NCBI GenBank assembly: GCA_963730685.1
Contig: CAVSSP010000003.1
Coordinates: 310,001 to 374,000 of the forward strand
Reading direction: 5' to 3'
Origin: Bog-756 sp963730685
GTDB lineage: Bacteria > Actinomycetota > Acidimicrobiia > Acidimicrobiales > RAAP-2
DNA length: 64,000 nucleotides
Shown here: in pieces, positions 9,070 to 18,294 of the stretch
How positions within the stretch are numbered: position 1 is the stretch's first letter
How the letters are laid out: every line of letters begins with the position of its first letter
Made by a program: the position numbers and the translations under genes
Notes under the pieces: model-generated
The model's input: the letters and a program-made list of their open reading frames with translations, nothing else
Told to the model about the DNA's origin: nothing
Database searches by the model: none

Positions 9070-9468
9070 ATGCTGGCAAACACGTACCCACTGCTCGACT
9101 TCTTCTGGACCATGTTGGAGATCTTCCTCATGGTCCTGTGGATCTGGCTGGCCATCGCCGTCTTCATCGACATCTTCCGGAGTCACGACATGGGTGGCCT
9201 GGCCAAGGCCCTGTGGGTGATCTTCGTGGTGATCCTGCCCTTCTTGGGGATCCTGGTCTACCTGATCGCCCGCGGCGGTCAGATGCACGAGCGGGCTGCC
9301 GCGCAGGCGGCGCAGCAGCAGAAGGCATTCGACTCCTACGTGAAGCAGACGGCCGGCTCGACAGGCCACCTCGACGAGTTGTCCAAGCTGGCTGACCTGC
9401 GGGACAAGGGAGTCCTCACGCAGGAGGAGTTCGAGGCCCAGAAGGCCAAGCTGCTCGCCCGAGCCTGA
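9070..9468 (+). CDS. Small membrane protein with PLDc_N-like helices and SHOCT domain
   Basis: 132 aa. Two membrane helices (FFWTMLEIFLMVLWIWLAIAVF and LWVIFVVILPFLGILVYLI) form the PLDc_N arrangement; a Gln/Ala-rich stretch follows, then a C-terminal SHOCT motif (LSKLADLRDKGVLTQEEFE) of the kind that supports oligomerisation. Ribosome site GACGGAGGGAATC precedes ATG 9070. Common in actinobacteria; cellular role unknown. Confidence 0.85.
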   Translation: MLANTYPLLDFFWTMLEIFLMVLWIWLAIAVFIDIFRSHDMGGLAKALWVIFVVILPFLGILVYLIARGGQMHERAAAQAAQQQKAFDSYVKQTAGSTGHLDELSKLADLRDKGVLTQEEFEAQKAKLLARA

Positions 9469-9495
9469 GCCGGCCCCGGCCGCCCCGCCGGCGGC

Positions 9496-10216
9496 TCACT
9501 CGCCCAGGCTTCGCCGGAGTGAGGCGAGGGAGTCACCCAGCTCGCTGATCCGGTCGCGCATACGGGCGACCTCGGACTCCAGCGTCGTCGATCCGCCCAC
9601 CGTCATCGCGGGCGCCTTCGATACCCGACGACCGGGACGGCAGACCCGTGGCGGCGTCCCCCTCCGGCGGTGCTGGCGTCTCCCCGACGGTCGCCGACAC
9701 CCCCGGCGGACCCCCACCGGTCGACTCGGCCGCCAGTAGCTGCTGCCAACGGTCTTCTTTCTGCCCCGGTCGTCGGGGCAGCAGTCGGACCAACGGTTCG
9801 GGCTGGTCGGCCAACACCTCGAGATCACCCTGCAGCGCACCCAAGGAGTCGAACTCCGCCATGCGCCCGGTCCGTGTCCGGAGCTCCCCCGGCGTCTGGG
9901 GACCCCGGAGCATCAGGACCGCCAACAGGGCGACCCGACGGGTGTCCAGGCCGTAGGCCTCGTCGAGCACGTGCCGGTAGCGGGTGACCGACTTCCCATG
10001 GGAGGGAAGGACGAATCGCACGAGGCGGAGGTCCTTGAGCTCGGCCAGCGCCAGTCCGATGGCATCGTCGTCCAGGGTCATCACCGGCACCCTGTTGGTG
10101 GCCTGGTTGCAGGCCTGGGACAGCCCGTTCGCCGTGAGCGGGTACTGCTGGGGTGTGGTGAGCTGCTTCTCGACCAGGCATCCGAGCACCCGGCCGCCCT
10201 CGGGGGTGATGGTCAC
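9496..10216 (-). CDS. YceH (DUF480) family winged-helix protein (C-terminal frameshift)
   Basis: DUF480 protein with two winged-helix modules: GRVLGCLVEKQLTTPQQYPLT at the start, NGLSQACNQATNRVPVM, LPSHGKSVTRYRH, and LRGPQTPGELRTRTGRM in the second half. The family is widespread and of unclear function. The usual C-terminal coiled coil (LESEVARMRDRISELGDSL) is found in a different frame; the two frames meet near 9612 (SSGIE / KAPAM), so the intact gene would end at 9496. Start GTG 10216 has TAGTCT ending 6 nt upstream, consistent with a leaderless message. Confidence 0.88.
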
Positions 10217-10396
10217 CCGGCGAGACTAGTCCGGCGCATTCCACCCGGGACCGCTGCGTCCGACGGCGGGTGGGTCCATCGGCGGTAACCGGCGCGCGCC
10301 GCAGCGTGGCCAAGGCTATTGTCAGCCTCGGTTCGGCGGCCGAGCACGCATCGTCGACTTGGTTCGGTTGAGAGTGACGACTACCGAGGTGGAACG

Positions 10397-13126
10397 GTGC
10401 CGTACGACGTATTCCTCTCCTACGCACACGGCGAGGACAGGGTGGCTCCCTGCCTCCACGATGCCATCCAGCGCTTCGCCAAACCGTGGTGGCGGCGGCG
10501 GGCGCTGCGGGTGTTCATGGACCGGACCGCACTGTCGGCCAACCCTGGCCTGTGGTCGTCGATCGCCGAGGCCATGGACGCCGCCGATTGGATGGTGCTC
10601 GTCGCCTCGCCGGCCGCCTCGGCATCCACCTGGGTGAACAACGAAATCACCTACTGGAGGGAGCGGCACGGCGTGGATCACCTCCTGATCGTGTTGTCCG
10701 GCGGTGACCTGCGATGGGACCGGGCCAGATCCGACTTCGACCCCCACAGCACCGCGGTGCCCGATGCGCTCCGGGGAGCGTTCGGCGAGGAGCCCAGGCA
10801 CATCGATCTGCGTTGGGCGGGCGACGGGCAGGAGTTGGATCTTCACAATCCGAGGTTCCGGGACCAGGTCGCAGAGATCGCCGCCCCCATCCGCGGCCTG
10901 ACCAAGGACGAGATCGAGGGCGCCGACCTTCGAGAGCACCGGCGGTTCCGGCGGGCCGTCGCCGCCGTCGCCGCCGTACTCGCCGTTCTCGCCGTCACCG
11001 CCACCATCGCCAGTGTGTGGGCGATGAGATCGGCCCAGCGGGCGTCGGCCCGCACCGCCGATGCGGATTTCGCTCGTCTGGTGGCACAGGCCCGCAACCT
11101 GAGTAGTACCGACCCGACGCTGGCGATGCTCCTGGCCGTCCAGGCCACCCGTGTGCGGGACGACTCCCAGAGCGAGAGCGCCCTGCTGGCGACGTTGAGC
11201 GGTGATTCCGGGTTCGACGGGGAGATCGTCGACCGACCTCCCGGGTCGAGCTTCAGCGGCGTCTGCCTCACCGACGGTGGCCGTATCGCCGTCGCCGGAT
11301 CCGCCCGCGGCGCGGTGATCGCCGATGTCGACCGCGGGTCCGTGGTCGGATCGCCGATCCATTTCGGCCCTCCGCGGTCGGGGAGCACCTCCGTCGTGTG
11401 CAGCCGCGACGGGGCGACCGTCCTGGCCTCCGACGGCGCCGGCTATTGGACGCAGATCGATGTCAGACGGCATGTGGCCATCGGGCCATTGCACCACGAG
11501 GCCAACCTCTACGACCTGGCGGTCAGTCCGAACGGCACCCTGGCGGCAGCGTCGGATCAGTCCGGTCACGTCACCGTCAGCGCCCCGGCCGGAGCTGGAG
11601 CCGGGTACACGTTCGACGACGGATATGCCAACGCCAGCGGTCTGGTGTTCAGCCCGGACGGGGATTCCCTCGCCACCATCGGCAGTGGGAGGGTCGGTCT
11701 CTGGACGATCGCCGGCCTGCAGGAGCGCTGGCACGTGTCACCCCCCGTCCTGGCCGCCATCTCGGCAACCCCGAGGACGCCCCTGCTGTCGGTGACGAGG
11801 GATGTCGGGAATGCCGATTTCAGCCCGGACGGGCGCACGTTGGTCGTGTCGTCGGGCTCCCAACTGAAGCTCATCGACGTGGCGACAGGTGGCGTGCTCT
11901 GGTCGCGTCCGACCGCATGGTACGACGGCTCCCAGGTCCGGTTCAGCGCGGACGGGCGAGTGTTCGTCAACCTGGCCGCCGGCGAGATTCAACAGATCGA
12001 CCCCGCCGACGGGGCCTCGATCGGAGCACCGATGGCGCCGCCCGGGGGCATCTCCGTCGATTTCTCCCTCAGCGGTACGAGAATCGTGACCTCCTCGGAC
12101 GCCAGCCCGGTCCTTTCGATCTTCAACCTCGATCCGAACGGTCCCATCGCCCGCGCCATCCCCGACTCTGACGGATCGCAGCTGCTCGAATACGACCCGT
12201 CCGGCCGCTCGCTCCTCTTGCTGGTGCCGGCGGGCTCGGGCCCGATCTTCGACGTCACCCGCACGTTCGACCAGACCGACGACTCCTTCGGGCCGATGCT
12301 GCCGTCGCTCGCCCAGCCACGGTTTCTGGAGCCCGACATGGTCGGCGGCATGCAGTTGAGCTTCACGATCGGCGAGTTCGACAGCGAGACGGCGCGACCG
12401 GCGGCGCCCTCCATCGCCGTCCCGATCCTGCACCTGACCAACGCCCAGTTCGAGCCCCGGACCCACCAGATCCTGATCGCCAACACCACCGGCACGCTCG
12501 ACCTGTACGACCCCCACGGGAGGGCGGTGGCGTCACCATGGGCCGACCTCGGGGGCTATCCGGTGCTCAGCAGCGATGGCTTCGCCTCCGACGGATCGAT
12601 CGCCGCATTCGACAGCGGCACCGGAAAGGTCTGGGTGCTCGACGGCCACGGACATCAGATCCTGCACAAGTCGATCGCCGTCACCATGGCCGCGTTGTCC
12701 CCGAAGGGCGACCGGTTGGCGGTTCTCCACGACCAACAGGTCGACCTGTTCGACGTGCCGACCGGCCGTCAGATCGGTGCCCCGGTGGGGGTCCCGGCCG
12801 GGTCCACCGACCTCGAATTCAGCCGGGACGGCACACGGATGTTGGTGTTCGGCGAGAGCCAGGGTGTGGTGATCGATCTCCGCCACGATCAACTCCTCGG
12901 CGACCCGTTCTCGTCGACCGGGTACCTGGCCTTCCGGCCGGACGGTGACCAGCTCGCTGCCGTCTCCCCGGGCTGGATCACGTTGTGGAATCTGAATGCC
13001 AACACCTGGCCGTCGACGGCCTGCCATGCCGCGGGACGCAACCTGACGCACGCCGAGTGGCGCCAGTACCTTCCCGATGCCGGTGCGTATCGTCGCACCT
13101 GTCCCCAGTGGCCGGCCGGGGCGTAG
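10397..13126 (+). CDS. TIR domain - transmembrane - beta-propeller protein
   Basis: ~909 aa. Residues ~1-150 are a bacterial TIR domain: YDVFLSYAHGED, RVFMDRTAL, LWSSIAEAMDAADWMVLVAS, then TWVNNEITYW whose Glu is at the position of the NADase catalytic Glu. A basic stretch and one membrane helix (about residues 186-212, AVAAVAAVLAVLAVTATIASVW) follow. Next comes LVAQARNLSSTDPTLAMLL, a linker typical of actinobacterial WD40 signalling proteins, and ~620 residues of degenerate WD40-like blades (FSPDGRTLVVSSGSQLKLIDV, FSADGRVFVNL). So the TIR domain lies inside and the propeller probably outside or at the membrane. GTG 10397 is chosen over the upstream ATG because GAGGTGG precedes it and the TIR motif begins at once. 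A role in defence or NAD signalling is inference from the family. Confidence 0.85.
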   Translation: MPYDVFLSYAHGEDRVAPCLHDAIQRFAKPWWRRRALRVFMDRTALSANPGLWSSIAEAMDAADWMVLVASPAASASTWVNNEITYWRERHGVDHLLIVLSGGDLRWDRARSDFDPHSTAVPDALRGAFGEEPRHIDLRWAGDGQELDLHNPRFRDQVAEIAAPIRGLTKDEIEGADLREHRRFRRAVAAVAAVLAVLAVTATIASVWAMRSAQRASARTADADFARLVAQARNLSSTDPTLAMLLAVQATRVRDDSQSESALLATLSGDSGFDGEIVDRPPGSSFSGVCLTDGGRIAVAGSARGAVIADVDRGSVVGSPIHFGPPRSGSTSVVCSRDGATVLASDGAGYWTQIDVRRHVAIGPLHHEANLYDLAVSPNGTLAAASDQSGHVTVSAPAGAGAGYTFDDGYANASGLVFSPDGDSLATIGSGRVGLWTIAGLQERWHVSPPVLAAISATPRTPLLSVTRDVGNADFSPDGRTLVVSSGSQLKLIDVATGGVLWSRPTAWYDGSQVRFSADGRVFVNLAAGEIQQIDPADGASIGAPMAPPGGISVDFSLSGTRIVTSSDASPVLSIFNLDPNGPIARAIPDSDGSQLLEYDPSGRSLLLLVPAGSGPIFDVTRTFDQTDDSFGPMLPSLAQPRFLEPDMVGGMQLSFTIGEFDSETARPAAPSIAVPILHLTNAQFEPRTHQILIANTTGTLDLYDPHGRAVASPWADLGGYPVLSSDGFASDGSIAAFDSGTGKVWVLDGHGHQILHKSIAVTMAALSPKGDRLAVLHDQQVDLFDVPTGRQIGAPVGVPAGSTDLEFSRDGTRMLVFGESQGVVIDLRHDQLLGDPFSSTGYLAFRPDGDQLAAVSPGWITLWNLNANTWPSTACHAAGRNLTHAEWRQYLPDAGAYRRTCPQWPAGA

Positions 13127-13223
13127 CGGATGTGGCAGGGCGTCACCCTCCCGGGCCCACCGTCGTCGGTGATCCCCGGCCGCCGGGCGGGTATGCTCAC
13201 CTGGGCGGGACGACGAGCGGAAC

Positions 13224-14858
13224 ATGACGGCGAGCGCGACGATGGCGGCGCTACGGCGACGGCGATGCGGCGCACAGGAGGGCGGGCAAGTGGAACAGAG
13301 GCGGAGCGCGGCACGCACCGGTGCCCTGGGCGAGGGAGTCCGGAGTCGATGGTCGGTCCGCCGGGCGATCGTCCCGATCATCGTGGCGGTGGCCGCCTGG
13401 GGCCTGATCCTCGTGCCGACGGCGGGTCGGGCCTCCGTGGCCGGGGCCGCCGGGCTGCCGGGTTGGACGACGACCACGACATTCGCCTCCGATGTGAACT
13501 TGCAGGCGATCGCCTGCCCCACCAGCGCACACTGCATCGTCGGGGGCTACACGCCCGAGGGAGGGGATCCCGTCACCGCAGTGGCCTATTCGACGGAGGA
13601 CGGCGGCCTCACGTGGTCGCCGCTGACCCTGCCCGCCGGCTCGGTTGCCGCCCCCGATGCCATCAGCAGCATCTCCTGTCCGACCAGCCTCCTCTGCTTC
13701 GCGGCCGGAAGCCAGCCGGTGGTGTCGCCCGGCCGCACCAGCAGTGCCGCCTACATCGCGGTGTCGACCGACGGTGGGCTCCACTGGTCCAACAGCCTGA
13801 CGGGTGACTCCTCGACCCAGTCGGTCGTGGAGCTGCTCAGCATCTCCTGCGGTTCGGAGGTCGACTGTGTGGCGGTGGGTGATTCGGGTGTCGTCTCCAC
13901 CGCCGACGGCGGTGCGACCTGGACGGTCCAGGGGTTCATCTCCTCGCTGAACGGGGGCTACCTCACCGGTGTGTCCTGTGCGTCGAAGCGCCACTGCGTG
14001 ACGGTGGGGGTCGGGGGCAGTGGAGGCCTGGTCCCCGAGGTGCTGGTGACCAACGACGACGGTCTGAACTGGACCAACACCTTCAGCTTGCCGGTGGGGG
14101 AGTACATCGACTCCGTCGACTGCCCGAGTGCTCGAGCCTGCGTCTCGGTCGGCTACCCGAACCGCGGCGGACCGGTGCCCGTCATCACCTCGGCCGACGG
14201 CGGGGGCACCTGGTCCCAGCGGACGGTCCCCGGGGGGAGCCTGACCGGGTTGACGTGCGTCAACGCCCGCCTCTGCACCGCGGTCGGACCCGCCATCGTG
14301 GGGACCACGGGCGGATCCATCGTCGGGACCACGGACGGAGGGGCAACCTGGGGCTCGGAGGCGACGTACTCCTCCCCGATCCCCCCGCTCGCCTCGGTGG
14401 CGTGCGTGTCCGTCCATGTCTGTCTGGCCGCCGGTGGTGACACCGTCGTGACGACCGTGCCGGCGAGCATCGATTCGGTCCAGCTGACCGGAACGACCGC
14501 CAGCCCCCAGATCGTCGTGAAGGGCTCGGGGTTCGGCTCCTCACCTCCGGCCCCTTCCTACCCCCCGGGGCCCTGTCCGACCAGGGGTACCGGGCTCCTG
14601 TTCGGATCGAGCTTCAGTTTCTACGACGGATCGGGCTACAGCCCGGACGGTCCCTGGACGGCCGGTCTGGGTGGTCCGAACGGGTTGGGTAGCTGCATCG
14701 GCCTGGTGGTGAGCCACTGGAGCAGCAAGAAGATCGTCTTCACGTTCGGCAACGACTACGCGCCGGGGAACTATCCCTACTGGGGACTGCGGGCCGGGGA
14801 CCCCTATTCGCTGACGATCCTCGGCGCCGTCGCATCGGGAACGGCCGCCTTCACCTAG
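13224..14858 (+). CDS. Secreted BNR/sialidase-like repeat protein with paired cysteines
   Basis: 544 aa. A basic N-terminus and hydrophobic signal (AIVPIIVAVAAWGLILVP) are followed by ~350 residues of repeats, each with S-C-P-x5-C-x-A-x-G (IACPTSAHCIVGG, ISCPTSLLCFAAG, ISCGSEVDCVAVG, VSCASKRHCVTVG, VDCPSARACVSVG) and a BNR-type Asp-Gly-Gly-x-T/N-W (EDGGLTWS, ADGGATWT). This predicts a disulphide-stabilised beta-propeller outside the cell. The last ~130 residues, after PASIDSVQLTGTTASPQIV, look like a beta-sandwich domain. Substrate unknown. TATGCT lies upstream near 13193. The protein at 36177 uses the same cysteine pattern. Confidence 0.8.
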   Translation: MTASATMAALRRRRCGAQEGGQVEQRRSAARTGALGEGVRSRWSVRRAIVPIIVAVAAWGLILVPTAGRASVAGAAGLPGWTTTTTFASDVNLQAIACPTSAHCIVGGYTPEGGDPVTAVAYSTEDGGLTWSPLTLPAGSVAAPDAISSISCPTSLLCFAAGSQPVVSPGRTSSAAYIAVSTDGGLHWSNSLTGDSSTQSVVELLSISCGSEVDCVAVGDSGVVSTADGGATWTVQGFISSLNGGYLTGVSCASKRHCVTVGVGGSGGLVPEVLVTNDDGLNWTNTFSLPVGEYIDSVDCPSARACVSVGYPNRGGPVPVITSADGGGTWSQRTVPGGSLTGLTCVNARLCTAVGPAIVGTTGGSIVGTTDGGATWGSEATYSSPIPPLASVACVSVHVCLAAGGDTVVTTVPASIDSVQLTGTTASPQIVVKGSGFGSSPPAPSYPPGPCPTRGTGLLFGSSFSFYDGSGYSPDGPWTAGLGGPNGLGSCIGLVVSHWSSKKIVFTFGNDYAPGNYPYWGLRAGDPYSLTILGAVASGTAAFT

Positions 14859-14871
14859 GAGTACCGGTCGC

Positions 14872-15958
14872 TCACGACTCCAACGACTCCAACGAGTCGA
14901 GGTCGAGGGCCTGCTGGGCATAGCGGGCCACGCTGGTCACGAACATCTCGTCCCCACGCTCGGTCCGTCGCACCAGCATGGATGCGCCGATGGACATGAC
15001 CAGTCCACCCAGGCACTCCGTCCGGTACTCCTCTCGGAGTCGGTCGAGGGCGAAGCCCGTCACGCCATGGGCGAGCAGGGCACGGTGGTACGCGGCGATC
15101 AGGCGGTCGGCGTGTGCCCGCCGGTCGTCGACGGTGAGGCTGGCCCCGAGGAAGTACGACACGTCCGCCGCGGCCACCCCCCAGGTCGCCGTCTGCCAGT
15201 CGACGACATAGGGCCGACGCTGCCCGGGCCGGAACAAGAGATTGTCGAGCCGGAAGTCGCCGTGGGCCACCGTGGTCGGGCCCGGGCGGGCCGCCAGCCA
15301 CGGACGGAGTCCGCCCACGAACCGCTCGCACAGCGCCAGATGGTCCGGGTCGAGCTGTCGGCCGTAGCGCTCGACGAAGCCCGGCCATACCGAGGTGACG
15401 ATGCCGGCCAGGAACTCGTCCGCGTCGTCACCCCCTCGCTGCAGCCATTCGAGACGGGCCAGTGCCGGGTCGCCCCAGGTGGCGCCGTGCAATCCCGCCA
15501 ACTCCACCAGCGCGTCCTCGGCGACGTCGGGGGAACAGCCGGCGACCTGCTCCCCCTGGACCCCATCGGCCACATCCTCGAGCAGGAGCACGAAGCGACC
15601 GGTCTCCGGATCACACCTTCCGAAGTAGCAGGACGGGATCCGGGCCGACGACGCGGCCGGCCACCTGCCGGTAGAACCCCACCTCGATCTCGTAGGCGCG
15701 GGTCATCACCCCGGTGGAGCGACTTCGGTCGTCGTCGGAGGCGAATTTGGCGATGACCGAGCGTCTGGGGCTCCCGTCCACGGGCCCGGTCCGGTAGTGG
15801 ACCCGCAGGGTGTCGGCCATCTGTCCGGTGCCCACGGGCTCGGTGCCGAACGAGCGGATGACCTCCCCGGCACCGAGCACCCCGGCCCCCTGCAGGGTGC
15901 TGGTGAGCCATCCCCCGGTCAGATCCTCGGGCCGGTGGACGGGGACCCCGGCGGTCAC
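14872..15958 (-). CDS. Aminoglycoside-phosphotransferase-fold kinase (frameshifted)
   Basis: Protein-kinase-like phosphotransferase of the APH/choline kinase family. The N-lobe reads VIAKFASDDDRSRSTGVMTRAYEIEVGFYRQV with the ATP-binding Lys, the C-lobe has the Brenner motif HGDFRLDNLLF and the metal-binding VVDWQTATWG. The two parts are in different frames and meet near 15640, where reading across gives RIPSCYFGRCDPETGRFVLLLEDV, exactly the family's interlobe strand. It follows the HMG-CoA-lyase-like gene by 3 nt on the same strand. Its substrate is probably a small catabolite or acyl derivative rather than an antibiotic, judging from the neighbours; this is inference. Confidence 0.82.
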
Positions 15959-15961
15959 CGG

Positions 15962-16886
15962 TCATGACCCCGACGCCACCCGGGGGAAGGGCCCCGTGCG
16001 GCCCAGCTGGCCCGGGACGGGGTGTCCGACGACCTCCTCCAACCAGTGGGAGGTGGCAAGGAGGGGCTCCAGGGCCACGCCGGTGGGGATGCCCATGCGG
16101 TCGAGCAGGTGGACGAGGTCCTCGGTGGCGATGTTGCCGGACGCACCCGGGGCGAACGGGCACCCGCCGATGCCGCCGATGCTGGCGTCGAGTGTCGACG
16201 CCCCGCCGGCGACAGCGGCCAGGGCGTTGGCGTATCCGGTGTTGCGGCTGTTGTGGAGATGGACCCGGACCGGCAGGCCGGTGTCGTCCGCCACGCCTCG
16301 GACCAGGGCATCGACTTCGGGTGGCACCGCAGAACCGATGGTGTCGGCCAACGCGATCTCGCACGGGCCCTGGCCTGCCACCCGGCGGGCCAACTCCCGT
16401 ACGTGGGCCGGGTCGACCCACCCCTCGTAGGGACACCCGAAGGCGGCGGAGAGCGTCACCGTGGCACCGATCCCTGCCGCCGAGGCGCCGGCGGCCACCC
16501 GGGCCCACATCGAGCCAGCGCCTCATCCACGCCCAGGCCCTGGTTGCGTCTGCGAGAACGTCTCGGTCACCAGGACCACCACGTTGATCTCGTCCACCCC
16601 GGCGGCCAGCGCCCGCTCGAGGCCCCGTTCGTTGAGCACCAGGCCCGACAGCCGGACACCGGGCCGACGGCCGACCCCGGCCAGCACCGCCTCGGCGTCG
16701 GCCATCGTCGGGCACCCGGTCCGGACGGGCGAAACTCACCGCCTCGACGCGGGTGAGCCCGGCGTCCAGCGACCGCTCGATCAGGGCCACCTTGGCCTCG
16801 GTCGGGACGATGGCCGGCTCGTCCTGCAGCCCGTCCCGCGGGGAGACCTCGACGATGCCGACGCTCATCGCCACCATCAGGCTCAC
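15962..16886 (-). CDS. Hydroxymethylglutaryl-CoA lyase family protein (multiple frameshifts)
   Basis: Retro-aldol lyase of the HMGL/DRE-TIM family, expected to cleave 3-hydroxy-3-methylglutaryl-CoA or a related acyl-CoA. Visible motifs: EVSPRDGLQDE at the N-terminus (catalytic Arg and metal-binding Asp), VHLHNSRNTGYANALAA (metal His pair), and GGIGGCPFAPGASGNIATED with the catalytic Cys. The coding frame changes near 16710, 16555 and 16513; read across, the order is continuous (VEAVSFARPDRVP / MADAEAVLAG..., VTETFS / RRNQGLGVDEALA / WARVAAG). GTG 16886 overlaps the stop of the CMD gene (GTGA), so translation is coupled. With three shifts the gene as assembled would be inactive; sequencing error is the simplest explanation. 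Confidence 0.82.
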
Positions 16887-17530
16887 CGCGGGGGGAGCGC
16901 GATGTCGAGGCCCACGCCACGCGGGTGGTCGGCGCCCGCCACCACGACCTCGACGACGGGCTCCGCCCGGTCGTCGAACTCGGTGCGGAGGGCCCGCGAC
17001 ATGACGGCGTGCTGCAGGTAGAGCGAACCGATGTAGGTCAGCTCCAGCACCTCCTCGTCGCTGAGCCTCCCCCGGAGGGCGTCGAAGACCCCGTCGGGGA
17101 CCCGGCCCCGGTCGAACACGAGACAGTCCGTGTAGGCCAGCACCAGACGCTGCACCTCGTCGAAGCAGGCCGCCGCCGCCCAGTGGGGCACGGCGGCGAC
17201 GAGTGCCTCCTCGACGCCGAGGGCCCGCAGGGACTTGCAGTGCTGCGAGAAGACGAACTGGCTCCCCGCCGCCCAGCCGGCCCGGCACTGGGCGAGCTCG
17301 CGGAGGACCGGATCGAGGAGCCGATTGGGGCTCTGGTACAGGCCGAATCCCTGGACGGCGTGCTCCAGGACGTCGGGCACCAGTGCGAACACGGTCCACC
17401 AGTCGCCCGGCGATCCGGTGGCGGTGCCCGGCTCGACGACCGGGTCCCGGCCCTCGAACAGATAGTCGTACATCACGGTGACGATGGGCGCTTCGGCCTC
17501 GTCCTTCCCGACCTGTCGGAGGCGCGGCAC
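16883..17530 (-). CDS. Carboxymuconolactone decarboxylase family protein
   Basis: ~215 aa alpha-helical CMD/AhpD-fold protein. Conserved stretch: YQSPNRLLDPVLRELAQCRA then GWAAGSQFVFSQHCKSLRAL, with the Cys of the AhpD-like region, and LSDEEVLELTYIGSLYLQHA. Start GTG 17530 (PRLRQVGKDEAEAPIVTVMY) is preferred over the longer possible start since family homology begins there and it falls 9 nt after the glyoxalase gene stop. Lies in a four-gene leftward operon with the glyoxalase, HMG-CoA-lyase-like and kinase genes. Exact reaction not inferable. Confidence 0.85.
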   Translation of the reverse strand: MPRLRQVGKDEAEAPIVTVMYDYLFEGRDPVVEPGTATGSPGDWWTVFALVPDVLEHAVQGFGLYQSPNRLLDPVLRELAQCRAGWAAGSQFVFSQHCKSLRALGVEEALVAAVPHWAAAACFDEVQRLVLAYTDCLVFDRGRVPDGVFDALRGRLSDEEVLELTYIGSLYLQHAVMSRALRTEFDDRAEPVVEVVVAGADHPRGVGLDIALPPR

Positions 17531-17538
17531 GGGCTCGC

Positions 17539-18095
17539 CTAGGCGGTGGCCGGGTCGGTGGCCCGGGCCGGCTGGTGGCGGACGTCCTCGGGGGTGAGCT
17601 GCCGGGTCCAGCAGGCGAACTCCAAGAGGATCCCGTCGGGGTCCTGGAAGTAGATCGACCGGACGAATACCCCGGGGTGGGGTGTGTCGGCGATGCCCCA
17701 CTCGCTGTCGTCGTGGTCCGCCACCTCGGTGCAGTCGATTCCCGCCGCCCGCAGGCGATCACGGTAGTCGTCGATCCGGTCGGGGGGAACGGAGAAGGCG
17801 ACGTGGTTCATCGAGCCGATGGCGCTGGTCAGGCTGCCCTGGTCGGGCCGCCCCGTCGGCGCCGATACCCCGGGCGCGGCCGGCGGGGCGTCGGGGAACC
17901 AGAAGAAGGCCAGCGTGTCGCCGCCCCCGCAGTCGAAGAAGAAGTGCTGGCCCATGCCGGCGGGGAGCTCGATGGTCTTGACGAGCGGCATGCCGAGCAC
18001 GGTGGTGTAGAAGTCGACCGTTCGCTCCATGTCCTGCAGACCAGGGCCAGATGGTTGATCCCCTGGAACTCGAACCCGTCCTCCGAAGGCGTCAT
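17539..18095 (-). CDS. VOC/glyoxalase family dioxygenase-like protein (frameshifted)
   Basis: Vicinal-oxygen-chelate fold protein: INHLALVC starts the first beta-alpha-beta unit, ERTVDFYTTVLGMPLVKT follows, NHVAFSVPPDRIDDYRDRL starts the second and RSIYFQDPDGILLEFACW ends it with the usual Glu ligand. The start ATG 18095 (MTPSEDGFEFQG) has GGGAGGACACC upstream; the frame changes near 18040 between LALVC and DMERTVDF. Probably first gene of the leftward operon. The likely role is in ring or acyl-side-chain catabolism. Confidence 0.85.
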
Positions 18096-18294
18096 GGTGT
18101 CCTCCCACCGACCGCTGTCGTCCCCACCGCACTGCCGTCCGACCAACTCCACCGGACGTGGCTGCGCCGGGGCATCCCTGCACACCGCGGTCCTCGGGAG
18201 CCACAGTACCCGGTGCGGGAGCCCGGTCCCGGGTGGAGCGACCTCGCGCCCGGACCTGGGACGTCGTCGGTGCGGGGTCCCTACAATCCAACCC

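Noticed and set aside
15099..17762. An 887-codon open frame on the minus strand across four genes.
   Set aside because: Apart from the HMG-CoA-lyase N-terminus it is a shadow rich in Arg, Pro and Gly; the real genes lie in other frames.
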